From NCBI GenBank assembly GCA_043773745.1, contig JAYVEV010000129.1, positions 1 to 64,000 on the forward strand: a stretch of 64,000 nt of DNA, in the 5' to 3' direction. This document shows positions 9,553-18,327 of the stretch, piece by piece. Numbering within the stretch: position 1 is the first letter of the stretch; every line of letters begins with the position of its first letter. Below the pieces are notes generated by a model. It was not told the DNA's origin. It searched no databases and worked only from the letters and a program-made list of their open reading frames with translations. Made by a program: the position numbers and the translations under genes. The DNA comes from UKL13-2 sp043773745. GTDB lineage: Bacteria; Pseudomonadota; Gammaproteobacteria; Burkholderiales; Usitatibacteraceae.

Positions 9553-11688
9553 CTAAAACATATACTCAGCATTAAGGCACAGCATGGCATTTCGTCCCGG
9601 TGCCGGTTCAAAAAATCGTCCTCGGGCTTCGGCCACAATTACCGAACCGATATAGCGATGGCTGCTGACGTTATCAACCCGAATGAATTCATTGAGGCGC
9701 CAATTGCCACGGGCGGCGGTGCCCAGCCGTTGCTGAAAACCGACGCGCAGATTCGCCACGCCAAAGCCTGCCGCCGCATCACTATTGGCTTCATTCACAT
9801 AGACTTTGCTGGACGCGCGGTATTCAATCGCCGCATGAAAACCGCTCGCTCGGTGACGCCATACCAGTTCGCTGTACAACACCGAGCGGGCCACGCCGGG
9901 CAACCGGTTATCAGCCGGCACCATCACGGCCGGTGTGCCGGCACGATAGGTATCATTGAAGCGCGCATCTAACCAGGTGTAAGTACTGTAGGTTTCAAAG
10001 CCGAAGGGCAGAATACTTTCAAACGATAATTCGATGCCGTTGCGCCGCGTTCTTGATGCATTGCGAAAATCGCTACGGCCACCGCTCGATGTATTGGTGA
10101 CAATTTCATTTTTAGTGTCGATATGAAACAGCGCGGCCACCACTTTGGTGGTGCTGTTGATAATGCCCTTGATACCCGCCTCGGCATGGCGGCTGGTGGC
10201 GGGCTGCAAGGCCAGATTCAAACCGGTAGCGCCATTGGGTCGGTAAGCCAGCTCGGCAAAGGTCGGCGTCTCGAAGCCGGTGCCATAGTTGGCGTAGAGA
10301 TTCCACTGCGGCGCGGCCTTGAATAGCACGCCGAGCGCCAGTGTTGTTTGTGAATAATCTGCACGGCCACTGTCGTCAGGATTGATGCCGACAATATAGT
10401 CATCGCGTGAATCGAATTTCACCTTGCTGTGGCGCGCACCGCCGGTAATGACCCAGTCATCGGCAGGCTGCCACTCGGCCTGCGCATAAAAATCGGTATT
10501 GCTAACCCGATCATCTTCATCGCGTCGTAACGCACCGGGCTGCCCCGCGTTATTGACGAAGCCGCGACGCCGTTCATCGAGCCGGTCGCTATCAATACCT
10601 GCTGTAAACGTCAGCGCGCGTTGGTCCGACAATATGCGCCGCGTCCAGCGCAGACCAACCCCATCGTATGACCTGTCCAAATCAACCACGCCGCCCGCGC
10701 CCAGCGTGGTGTTGCCGCTTTGGCCGAGAAATTGTTTGATGGTGCGCGTGCCGCCATAAATTTTGGCCTGTATTGCGCCAGCGATGCTGCTGGCATTGCC
10801 CCAATCATAGATCGCACCCAGCTGATCCTGGCGAATGCTCTTGCGGGTATTGAAGGCCAGGGCTGCATCATCGACTTGCCGCGGATTGGCTTGCACCTGA
10901 GCACGCGTCAGCCCGAGCGGGTCCTGGGTGTCAGGCTGATTAAGCGCATTGGCCACCAGCGTAAGCGCTCCATCACCAACCATTAGCTTGAATTTCGCGT
11001 TGAGCTGGTCGCGGATGGTGGCGCTGTGCGGACGATAGCCGTCGGTTTCAAAGCGCGATACATCGATAATATAATTGAGCATGCTTTCCTGCCCGCCAAT
11101 TTGTAGACCGTATTTACGGGTGTTGTAAGTACCTGCGTAAAACGAATTTTTAATCGTTGGAAAAGCCGGGCCGTCAGCCGTGAATATTTGCACAACGCCA
11201 CCGGCTGCATTACCGTACAAACTGCTGAACGGGCCACGCAAAACCTCGATATGCTCCGCGGACGACAGATTGAACGTAGCAGCCTGTCCCTGACCATCGG
11301 GCATGGTGGCGGGAATGCCATCCGCAATCAGGCGAACCCCGCGCACCCCAAAGGTTGAACGGGCGCCAAAGCCGCGCGAAGAAATCTGTAGATCCTGCGC
11401 GTAGTTCTGGCGGTTCTGCACCACGATGCCCGGTACCCGATTCAGCGCCTCAGAAAGATTAACCTGCAGCTTGCCTTCACTTATGGTGGCTGCGTCAATT
11501 CGATCAATCGCCATCGGCAGATTGAAGCCGTCCTGCGCCACGCGAGTGGCGCTGATCACCAGTGGCGGGATGTTGCTGACCTTGGGGGGCTGTGCAGTAT
11601 CTGCAGATACACCGGTTTCGGCGTGCGCATTGGCAAGAAAAATGGGCAGGGCTGCAAAAGCCCGACGCGCAAGAGTACAAAATTTCAT
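9553..11688 (-). CDS. TonB-dependent outer-membrane receptor
   Basis: 711 residues from the ATG at 11688 (GGGAA five bases upstream). The signal peptide ends near ANAHA. The plug domain (about residues 45-165) carries the family signatures: VLRGPFSSLYGNAAGG and VPGIVVQNRQNY. The rest is a 22-strand beta-barrel pattern ending in Phe (EYMF), as expected for assembly by BAM. Such receptors import ferric siderophores, cobalamin or other scarce ligands using TonB-ExbBD energy. The ligand cannot be told from this sequence, and I see no clear Fur box. Confidence 0.88.
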   Translation of the reverse strand: MKFCTLARRAFAALPIFLANAHAETGVSADTAQPPKVSNIPPLVISATRVAQDGFNLPMAIDRIDAATISEGKLQVNLSEALNRVPGIVVQNRQNYAQDLQISSRGFGARSTFGVRGVRLIADGIPATMPDGQGQAATFNLSSAEHIEVLRGPFSSLYGNAAGGVVQIFTADGPAFPTIKNSFYAGTYNTRKYGLQIGGQESMLNYIIDVSRFETDGYRPHSATIRDQLNAKFKLMVGDGALTLVANALNQPDTQDPLGLTRAQVQANPRQVDDAALAFNTRKSIRQDQLGAIYDWGNASSIAGAIQAKIYGGTRTIKQFLGQSGNTTLGAGGVVDLDRSYDGVGLRWTRRILSDQRALTFTAGIDSDRLDERRRGFVNNAGQPGALRRDEDDRVSNTDFYAQAEWQPADDWVITGGARHSKVKFDSRDDYIVGINPDDSGRADYSQTTLALGVLFKAAPQWNLYANYGTGFETPTFAELAYRPNGATGLNLALQPATSRHAEAGIKGIINSTTKVVAALFHIDTKNEIVTNTSSGGRSDFRNASRTRRNGIELSFESILPFGFETYSTYTWLDARFNDTYRAGTPAVMVPADNRLPGVARSVLYSELVWRHRASGFHAAIEYRASSKVYVNEANSDAAAGFGVANLRVGFQQRLGTAARGNWRLNEFIRVDNVSSHRYIGSVIVAEARGRFFEPAPGRNAMLCLNAEYMF

Positions 11689-11837
11689 CACAGTTCCCAA
11701 AATTATTGCCGCGCACCCCAATTTTTAGAAGGCGTGGCGGGTCGATGCGTATCTTACGCTGCGCGCTTATTTTTCTTTGTGTTGATTTTTCTGCCAGTAC
11801 GATAAATGACATCAGAAAAATATAAAATGATAAATCG

Positions 11838-11893
11838 CTATTATCCACGGGCATCTTCAGCCAAAAATGCCTGAAGATACCCGTCGTTATTAG
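11838..11893. repeat. REP-like near-palindrome, copy A (56 nt)
   Basis: Two 23-base arms pair at 19 positions around the 10-base loop CCAAAAATGC; the core arms ATCTTCAG / CTGAAGAT are perfect. It aligns without gaps to copy B at 47668-47723 with 41 of 56 bases identical. It lies in the 341-base gap between divergent genes (TonB receptor and ycaO). Nothing else strong is seen in this gap except a small GTCAGC / GCTGAC hairpin near 11922-11940. Confidence 0.6.
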
Positions 11894-12029
11894 ACTTATA
11901 ATAAAAATATATACTTGGCTGTCAGCCGTAAAGCTGACCTCAGGGCGAACTGGTTCTGGTGGTAGAGTCTCACCCTTGCCTTGCTTGCGCTAATTTTCCC
12001 GTATCCCAACGCCACACAAAGAATTCCCT

Positions 12030-13751
12030 ATGACCACCGATACCTTTATTCCCGGCAAAGACGCCTCTCTTGAATCGACCATCGCCACTATGCAGACCAA
12101 ACTGGCGGCGCGGGGTTTTAAACTGAATGAGTCGTCTCTGCTGCATGAGGTTGATGGCATCTGGTCAACCCATATGAAAGACCATGAATGTCCGATGCTG
12201 TTTTCAAACGGCAAGGGCGCGACTGAACTGGCGGCGCGGGCCAGTGCCTACGGTGAATTTTTTGAACGTCTCGGCACGCATTATTTCTGGACGCATTTTT
12301 ATCTGGGAGAGACCCGTGCCAACCGGCCGTTCGTGCACTACCCGCAAGAGCGCTGGTTCGCGCCATCGGCCGATGGCAAGTGGCCGCAGGAAATGCTGAA
12401 TCCCGAGTTGCATGCTTTCTATAACCCGCAGGGCGAGATTGATGGCGAAGTATTGGTGGACCTGAATTCCGGCAATGTGGCAAGGGGCATTTGCACGCTG
12501 CCATACCAACGCCTGCGTGACGGTACCGAGACTTTTATCCCGGTGAACATCATTGGCAATCTGTATGTCAGCAACGGTATGGCCGCGGGTAATACCTTGA
12601 TGGAAGCGCGCACCCAGGCCTTGTCCGAAATTTTTGAGCGGCATGTGAAGTACCGTATTATTAGCGAAGGCTTGTGTCTGCCGGAAGTGCCAGATGATGT
12701 GATCTCGCACTTTCCCAATATCCGCGCGGGTATTGATGGATTGAGAAAAGCTGGTTTTGGCATTCTAGTCAAAGACGCCTCACTCGGCGGCCAATATCCG
12801 GTGATGAATGTCACGTTGGTACACCCGAAAGATCAGGGTGTGTTCTCAAGTTATGGCGCGCATCCGCGTTTCGAGATCGCGCTGGAGCGGGCCATGACCG
12901 AGCTGCTGCAAGGTCGCGCACTTGATTCGCTCGAAGGCTTTCCCGAGCCCGGCTTTGATATGGAGGAAATTAATGCCGTGAATAATCTGGAAATTCACTT
13001 CGTAGATTCGAGTGGCGTTATCAGCTGGAATTTCATGGGTGATACGCCCGACTTCGCGTTTACGGACTGGAATTTCAGCACCACCACGGAAGAAGATTAT
13101 CAATGGCTGGTCAATTGTATTCACAGTGAAGGCCGAGATATTTATGTGGCCGACTTCAGCGAACAGGGCGCTTATAGCTGCCGCATTTTAGTGCCTGGCA
13201 TGTCCGAAATTTATCCGGTCGAAGATCTCGAATGGGAAAACAACAGTGTGGGCAATTCGCTGCGTCCCGCACTGGTGCGCTTGCCGGAATTGACTGAAGC
13301 CGAATGTTCCGAGTTGCTCGCTAATTTGCAAACCATCAACATGGGCGATGATCGTCCGCTGTGGGAGATTTTAGGGCTCGCCATTCCGGACAATACGCCG
13401 TGGAAGCAACTGCGTATCGGTGAATTGAAAACCCTGCTGGCGCTTGCTGTCAATGATGAAGAAGCCATCTTGGAAGGTTGCGACTGGATCCATCATTTCG
13501 CCGATCTGGCCCCCGCGCGCCGCCTCGTCTATCGCTGCATCGAAAGCATGCTCAATGTGGAGGACGTAGAGAACTATCGTCGTTCTTTGGTGCTGTTGTA
13601 TGGGGCTGAAACCGTGCGCCAGGCCGAGGCACTGATCAATCGCCGCGAGCGCTTCTTTGGATTGGATACCTTGGGTACGGACATGCAGGGCAGCGCGATG
13701 CATCAAACACTGCTGACGGCTTACGACAAATTGTTTGCCGCTGATCGCTAG
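12030..13751 (+). CDS. ycaO: YcaO-family protein (YcaO, S12 methylthiolation accessory type)
   Basis: 573 residues, close to the 586 of E. coli YcaO and matching it in layout. The YcaO ATP-binding region is visible at about residues 62-90 (SNGKGATE, then ASAYGEFFERLG), with further conserved EARTQALSEIFERH near 195. Members use ATP to activate amide backbones; E. coli YcaO is linked to RimO-dependent methylthiolation of ribosomal protein S12. There is no peptide precursor, cyclodehydratase partner or exporter next to it, which favours the housekeeping type over a RiPP cluster. The gene lacks a clear ribosome-binding site before the ATG. Confidence 0.88.
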   Translation: MTTDTFIPGKDASLESTIATMQTKLAARGFKLNESSLLHEVDGIWSTHMKDHECPMLFSNGKGATELAARASAYGEFFERLGTHYFWTHFYLGETRANRPFVHYPQERWFAPSADGKWPQEMLNPELHAFYNPQGEIDGEVLVDLNSGNVARGICTLPYQRLRDGTETFIPVNIIGNLYVSNGMAAGNTLMEARTQALSEIFERHVKYRIISEGLCLPEVPDDVISHFPNIRAGIDGLRKAGFGILVKDASLGGQYPVMNVTLVHPKDQGVFSSYGAHPRFEIALERAMTELLQGRALDSLEGFPEPGFDMEEINAVNNLEIHFVDSSGVISWNFMGDTPDFAFTDWNFSTTTEEDYQWLVNCIHSEGRDIYVADFSEQGAYSCRILVPGMSEIYPVEDLEWENNSVGNSLRPALVRLPELTEAECSELLANLQTINMGDDRPLWEILGLAIPDNTPWKQLRIGELKTLLALAVNDEEAILEGCDWIHHFADLAPARRLVYRCIESMLNVEDVENYRRSLVLLYGAETVRQAEALINRRERFFGLDTLGTDMQGSAMHQTLLTAYDKLFAADR

Positions 13752-13763
13752 ACTTTACCAGTC

Positions 13764-14357
13764 ATGATGCATTTCCCGTTCGAGTCCACTAATCGCGCTC
13801 TGTTTCTGGCCATCAATGCACCAGCCGATCTGGCGGGTGTCAGTCTGAGTTTCGCCATGATGGCCAGCAATTACCTGGTTTTTTTGCTGGCGGCATTATT
13901 GCTGTGGACTTGGATTCGCCGTCGGCCGTTCGAGCGACGATGGTTGCTGACAGTGGCGATTGCAGCGCTGTTGGCGCTGTCGCTAAATACCCTGATTGGG
14001 ATGCTTGCCCCGCATCCGCGTCCCTTCATGGTGCCTATCGGCCATACCTTTATTCCGCATGATCCTGAAGCCAGTTTCCCCAGCGATCATGCCACGTTGA
14101 TGTGGACGTTTGCATGGGGCCTTTATTGGCTGCCCGCATTGCGCCGCATCGGCTATGTTGCAATTGTCCTTGCGGCATTCACCAGCTGGGGCAGGGTGTT
14201 TCTGGGTGTGCATTTCCCGTTCGATATGGTGGGCTCGATGGTTGTTGCTGTTATTTCGCTGATGCTGGTACGGCCATGGCAGCCGTGGATTGATGCGCGT
14301 CTGTCGCCGCTGGCGGAGCGTGTTCATGTCAGTATGTTTGGGAAATGGCTTAAATAA
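13764..14357 (+). CDS. PAP2-family phosphatase, undecaprenyl-diphosphatase (BcrC) like
   Basis: 197 residues with about five membrane helices. The acid phosphatase signature is split as usual: HPRPF near residue 85, SFPSDHA near 107 and GRVFLGVHFPFDM near 143-155, giving the two catalytic His and the supporting Arg/Asp. The BcrC group dephosphorylates undecaprenyl diphosphate to recycle the cell-wall lipid carrier. It begins 12 bases after ycaO and is probably co-transcribed with it. Substrate choice among lipid phosphates is inferred. Confidence 0.8.
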   Translation: MMHFPFESTNRALFLAINAPADLAGVSLSFAMMASNYLVFLLAALLLWTWIRRRPFERRWLLTVAIAALLALSLNTLIGMLAPHPRPFMVPIGHTFIPHDPEASFPSDHATLMWTFAWGLYWLPALRRIGYVAIVLAAFTSWGRVFLGVHFPFDMVGSMVVAVISLMLVRPWQPWIDARLSPLAERVHVSMFGKWLK

Positions 14358-14426
14358 GTCACAGCAGTAAGAGGCGCGCATTGATCTGGCGCAGCAGACT
14401 CAACATAACCGTTGATACGCTGGACG

Positions 14427-14441
14427 CCGGTAAATTACCGG
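14427..14441. repeat. Perfect 15-base palindrome upstream of the Bug protein gene
   Basis: CCGGTAA and TTACCGG flank a single A. It lies about 75 bases before the Bug-protein start, where an operator could sit. No regulator gene is adjacent, so its role is a guess. Confidence 0.35.
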
Positions 14442-14517
14442 TATATCTTCACGTAGCGGTCGCCGGCAGATTGGGTTGACCTATAAAATGAGCTGTTAAC
14501 TTGGAGGAATGCCTCAA

Positions 14518-15477
14518 ATGAAAAAAATATTTTTCGCGGTGTGTGGTGGTTTGGTACTTTTAGTATCGTCGCTGACCGCGTTTGCGCAAGCAGGCTATCC
14601 CGATAAACCTGTGCGCTACATCATCCCATTTGCGCCGGGTGGTGAATCGGATATTGCTGCGCGATTCCAGCAACTGGTGTTCAAGAAAAAATACCACCAG
14701 GAAATGATTGTTGAATCAAAGCCGGGCGGTGGTGGTTCGCTGGCATGGTCATTGGCCAACACCTATCCAGGTGATGGCTATACATTGATCAGTACTAACC
14801 TTCCGCATTTGGTGTTGCAGCCGCTTGAAGGAACCGTGCAGTACAAAACTGACGATATCAATAATGTGTATTTCTACCACTACACGCCAGATGCGATTGT
14901 GGTGCGCAATGAAAGCCCGTTCAAGACATATCAGGATCTGGTGAAGGCGGCTAAGGTCAAAGCTGAGGCAGTATCGATGGCGGGCTCAGGTACCAATTCT
15001 GCCAATCATGTGGCCAATGTGCGCCTCGAAGGCGCAGCAGGTATCAAGCTTAATTACGTGCCATTCAAAGGCACCGGTGATCTGGTGTCTTCGCTGCTGG
15101 GCGGTCATGTGGATGCAGCGATGTCGTATGTGACTCTGGCCATTGCCCAAAAGGGACGCACGCGCATGCTGGCTATTGCCACCGAAAAACGTCATCCGCA
15201 GTTCCCTGATACCCCGACCTTCAAAGAGCTGGGGATCGACTGGGTTGACGGCGCATATCGTGGCGTCGCGGTGCCGAAATCAACCCCGCCTGAATTGCGC
15301 AAACGCATCTCGGATATTTTTGCCGAGATCAACAAAGACCCCGAATTTCGCCAGCGGATGGCTGACGGCGGTTTTGAAATCATCGATGTGCCGGTGGAAA
15401 AAGTGCCCGCATTTATGGCCGACCGCACCAAGGTTTATTCGGACATCGCCAAGCGCATGGGCCTCACTGGCAAGTGA
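14518..15477 (+). CDS. Bug/TctC-family periplasmic substrate-binding protein
   Basis: 319 residues. GGAGG at 14503-14507 suits the ATG at 14518 better than that at 14509, which is only one base away. The signal peptide ends at AFAQA. The mature protein opens with YPDKPVRYIIPFAPGG, the hallmark of Bug proteins, and continues with SMAGSGTNSANHVA and a GTGDLVSSLLGGHVDAAMS block typical of the ligand site. These solute receptors bind carboxylates or similar small molecules and are very numerous in Burkholderiales. No tctA/tctB membrane genes are present, so it is an orphan receptor. Confidence 0.87.
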   Translation: MKKIFFAVCGGLVLLVSSLTAFAQAGYPDKPVRYIIPFAPGGESDIAARFQQLVFKKKYHQEMIVESKPGGGGSLAWSLANTYPGDGYTLISTNLPHLVLQPLEGTVQYKTDDINNVYFYHYTPDAIVVRNESPFKTYQDLVKAAKVKAEAVSMAGSGTNSANHVANVRLEGAAGIKLNYVPFKGTGDLVSSLLGGHVDAAMSYVTLAIAQKGRTRMLAIATEKRHPQFPDTPTFKELGIDWVDGAYRGVAVPKSTPPELRKRISDIFAEINKDPEFRQRMADGGFEIIDVPVEKVPAFMADRTKVYSDIAKRMGLTGK

Positions 15478-15541
15478 TCGTAAAGTTTTTTTGGGACAAC
15501 ACGCTTTAGGCAACAGGCTTAGAAAATATTGAAAGGGATTT

Positions 15542-16420
15542 ATGGAAATTATGTCAGCACAATTTCTGCAAGCGCTGCTTGCTATCATTGCGATTGACCT
15601 GGTGCTTGCGGGGGATAACGCAATCGTGATCGGCCTTGCCGCGCGCGGTTTACCGGTGGACCTGCAAAAAAAGGCTATTTTCTGGGGCGCCATCGGCGCA
15701 GTGGCGGTGCGGGCCATTCTGACGATGGGTGTTGTCTGGCTGTTGAAAATTCCGGGCTTCCTGTTGGTTGGCGGCGTGGCGCTGATCTGGATTGCGTATC
15801 AGCTGGTGGCCGACGAGGGCGGTGGCGATCATGACAATGTGGTGCCCGTGACAACCCTGCGTCAGGCGCTACAAACCATCATTATTGCCGATACGATTAT
15901 GGGTGTTGATAACGTGCTCGCCGTCGCGGGCGCTGCACATGGCAGCTTTTTGCTGGTGGTGATTGGCTTGTTGGTCAGTATTCCCATTGTGATGTGGGGC
16001 TCGACACTCATCCTAAAATGGTCCGAACGGTTCCCGATCATTATTACTGGTGGCGCCGGCGTCCTCGGCTGGACAGCGGCGAAAATGATCATGACCGAAC
16101 CGCTGATCAAGCATTTCTTCGACGAGCACCACGGCTGGCGCATGATGCTGTATGTTTTTTGTATCGGCATTGTCATCTGCATTCCGTTGCTCAGACGCCT
16201 GCAGGGAAAGCTGGCGTCGATGCCAGTTTGCCTCGGGTTCACTATTGTCTGGTTGGCGGTTTTTGATTACCTTGAGGAATACACGGCTGCCAAATATTTC
16301 CCGGACGGTGATACACCGATCGCCATGGATCTGATTGATCTCGTCATGTGGCTGGGCTGGATTCCGTTTGTGATGATGCTAGACCGCACGCTTAGCGCGC
16401 GCCGAATTGTGGCGAAGTAG
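15542..16420 (+). CDS. TerC-family integral membrane protein
   Basis: 292 residues with seven or eight membrane helices. The family motifs DLVLAGDNAIVIG (about residue 19) and GVDNVLAVAGAAHG (about residue 121) carry the acidic and Asn residues thought to bind metal. TerC proteins are linked to manganese export and metal loading of exported proteins. The start at 15542 is favoured because AAGGGA lies five bases upstream. The leader is too short for the Mn riboswitch that controls some relatives, and I see none. Confidence 0.85.
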   Translation: MEIMSAQFLQALLAIIAIDLVLAGDNAIVIGLAARGLPVDLQKKAIFWGAIGAVAVRAILTMGVVWLLKIPGFLLVGGVALIWIAYQLVADEGGGDHDNVVPVTTLRQALQTIIIADTIMGVDNVLAVAGAAHGSFLLVVIGLLVSIPIVMWGSTLILKWSERFPIIITGGAGVLGWTAAKMIMTEPLIKHFFDEHHGWRMMLYVFCIGIVICIPLLRRLQGKLASMPVCLGFTIVWLAVFDYLEEYTAAKYFPDGDTPIAMDLIDLVMWLGWIPFVMMLDRTLSARRIVAK

Positions 16421-16461
16421 TCGCCGTATTTTTTGATGAAACCATAATATTAAGGACCATC

Positions 16462-17355
16462 ATGCAACGTAAAACTGTTAGTGATTTTGATCCCGAAGTC
16501 ATGAAGCTTTTTGACCAATATGTGCACGGTGTGATTGATCGTCGCGGGTTTTTATCCGGTGCGACCAAGTACGCGGTCGGCGGGGTGTCGGCCACCATGC
16601 TGCTCGACATGTTGAGCCCCCGATTTGCCGAGGCACAGCAAATCAAAAAAGACGATTCCCGCATTGTCGCCAAGTTTGTTGAGTACGCCTCTCCCGATGG
16701 TAGCGGCAAGGTGCGCGGCTATTTGGTGATGCCCGCCAAGCGGACAGGCAAGCTGCCAGCGGTGTTGGTGGTGCACGAAAATCGCGGCCTCAATCCGCAT
16801 ATCGAAGATATTGCGCGACGCGTGGCACTGGATAATTTCATTGCTTTTGCCCCCGATGCGCTGACCCCCGCAGGCGGTTATCCCGGCGATGAAGATAAAG
16901 CGCGCGAGCTATTCGCCAAGCTTGATCCGGCGAAGGCGCGGATGGATTTCGTGGCGGCTGCGGGTTTCCTGAAAACGTTGCCGGAGAGTAGCGGTAAAGT
17001 CGGTGTGGTCGGTTTTTGTTATGGCGGTGGCATCGCCAATTTTCTGGCCACACAGCTGGCTGATCTCGGTGGTGCGGTGCCGTTCTATGGCTCTCAACCC
17101 AAAGTCGAAGATGCGGCGAGGATTAAGGCGCCGCTATTGGTGCAATACGCGGGCAATGACGAGCGCATCAACGCGGGTTGGCCTGCGTATGAAGCAGCGT
17201 TGAAAGCGGCTAAGCTGAAATATGAAATGTTCACCTATGCCAATACGCAGCACGGCTTCAACAACGACACTACCCCGCGCTATGACGAAGCGGCTGCCAA
17301 ATTGGCGTGGACGCGCACGATCGAGTTTTTCAATAAAAATCTGCGGATGACCTAG
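16462..17355 (+). CDS. Dienelactone hydrolase family protein with Tat-type signal
   Basis: 297 residues. Residues about 26-33 read DRRGFLSG followed by a hydrophobic stretch, a twin-arginine export signal. The hydrolase domain has the Cys-Asp-His triad: GFCYGGG (Cys ~186), GNDERIN (Asp ~232) and HGF (His ~264). Dienelactone hydrolases open lactone rings in chlorocatechol breakdown, but exported members often act on other esters. No aromatic catabolism genes are nearby. Substrate unknown. Confidence 0.85.
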   Translation: MQRKTVSDFDPEVMKLFDQYVHGVIDRRGFLSGATKYAVGGVSATMLLDMLSPRFAEAQQIKKDDSRIVAKFVEYASPDGSGKVRGYLVMPAKRTGKLPAVLVVHENRGLNPHIEDIARRVALDNFIAFAPDALTPAGGYPGDEDKARELFAKLDPAKARMDFVAAAGFLKTLPESSGKVGVVGFCYGGGIANFLATQLADLGGAVPFYGSQPKVEDAARIKAPLLVQYAGNDERINAGWPAYEAALKAAKLKYEMFTYANTQHGFNNDTTPRYDEAAAKLAWTRTIEFFNKNLRMT

Positions 17356-17406
17356 AGAGAGCTCAAGAGGGCACAAGAAAACGAAACGCACGCCTAGGAA
17401 TCATGC

Positions 17407-18135
17407 ATGCCGCGTTTTTCTCTCATCATCCCCGCCTACAACGAAGCCGGTTGGTTACCTGCGCTGCTTGATACGGTCGACGTGGCGCGTGCGAGCTATC
17501 GTGGTGGAGGTGAAGCAATTGAAGTCATCGTGGCCGATAATGCCTCAACTGATGCCACCGCCACGATCGCCCGCGAACGCGGCTGTTGCGTGGTGTTTGT
17601 CGAGACGCGTGCCATTGCCGCGGCGCGCAATGGCGGGGCGGCAATTGCGCAGGGCGAAATCGTGTGTTTCATTGATGCGGATTCGCGTATTCATCCACAA
17701 ACATTCAATGCGATTGAAGCAACGCTGGCGTCGGGTCGTGTCATTGCAGGCGCTACCGGGGTCCATCCTGACCGTTGGTCACTGGGCCTGTTGGCGACAT
17801 GGCTGGTGGCACTGCCCATCATGTATCTGATGGGTCTTGATGCAGGTGTGGTGTTCTGTCGGCGCGCTGATTTTGAAACGGTTTGCGGCTACGACGAGAG
17901 CCTGTTATATGCCGAGGATATCAAGATCTTGGTTGACCTGAAACGTCTGGGCCGTAAACGTGGCCAACACTTTGCCCGCCCCAAGGGGGCGCAGGCGATT
18001 ACCTCGGCCCGCAAGTTCGACAAGCATGGTGACTGGCATTATTTCTTGCGTATGCCGCGCGTGGCGTTCTGGATGCTGATCGATAAGCGCCGCGTGGAAA
18101 AATTCACCCGTGCTTACTGGTACGAAGACCGCTAG
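17407..18135 (+). CDS. Family 2 glycosyltransferase
   Basis: 242 residues. The GT-A start is clear: FSLIIPAYNEAGWLP, then VIVADNASTDAT and the DADS acidic motif near residue 90. An internal hydrophobic segment (about 125-145, LGLLATWLVALPIMYLMG) may touch the membrane. GT2 enzymes transfer sugars to lipid or polysaccharide acceptors. The gene stands alone, 51 bases after the hydrolase, so the acceptor is unknown. Confidence 0.83.
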   Translation: MPRFSLIIPAYNEAGWLPALLDTVDVARASYRGGGEAIEVIVADNASTDATATIARERGCCVVFVETRAIAAARNGGAAIAQGEIVCFIDADSRIHPQTFNAIEATLASGRVIAGATGVHPDRWSLGLLATWLVALPIMYLMGLDAGVVFCRRADFETVCGYDESLLYAEDIKILVDLKRLGRKRGQHFARPKGAQAITSARKFDKHGDWHYFLRMPRVAFWMLIDKRRVEKFTRAYWYEDR

Positions 18136-18327
18136 CGCTGCGATTGGTCATGCCTGCTAACTGGGGACGACATGATTTGTATCCATACCCCGACAGAGTG
18201 GGCCCAAAATCAATCTCATGCGTTTGTAGGACAAACACTTGCACTTTTGGTGATGATGGCTGGCATGAGTAACATCAGTCTGTGACTATCCTTTACATTG
18301 ATAAAAATTCTATTCTGCGGAGGCAGC

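Noticed and set aside
8904..9638. Longer N-terminus for the hypothetical gene (start beyond 9497)
   Set aside because: The extra residues have no support, and AGGA fits the start at 9497.
11826..11846. GATAA...TTATC pattern near the TonB receptor gene, possible Fur box
   Set aside because: The spacing is two bases shorter than the Fur consensus and the stretch overlaps the REP-like element. Too weak to call.
15478..15541. Mn riboswitch (yybP-ykoY) before the TerC gene
   Set aside because: Only 64 bases separate the genes and no matching helices are seen.
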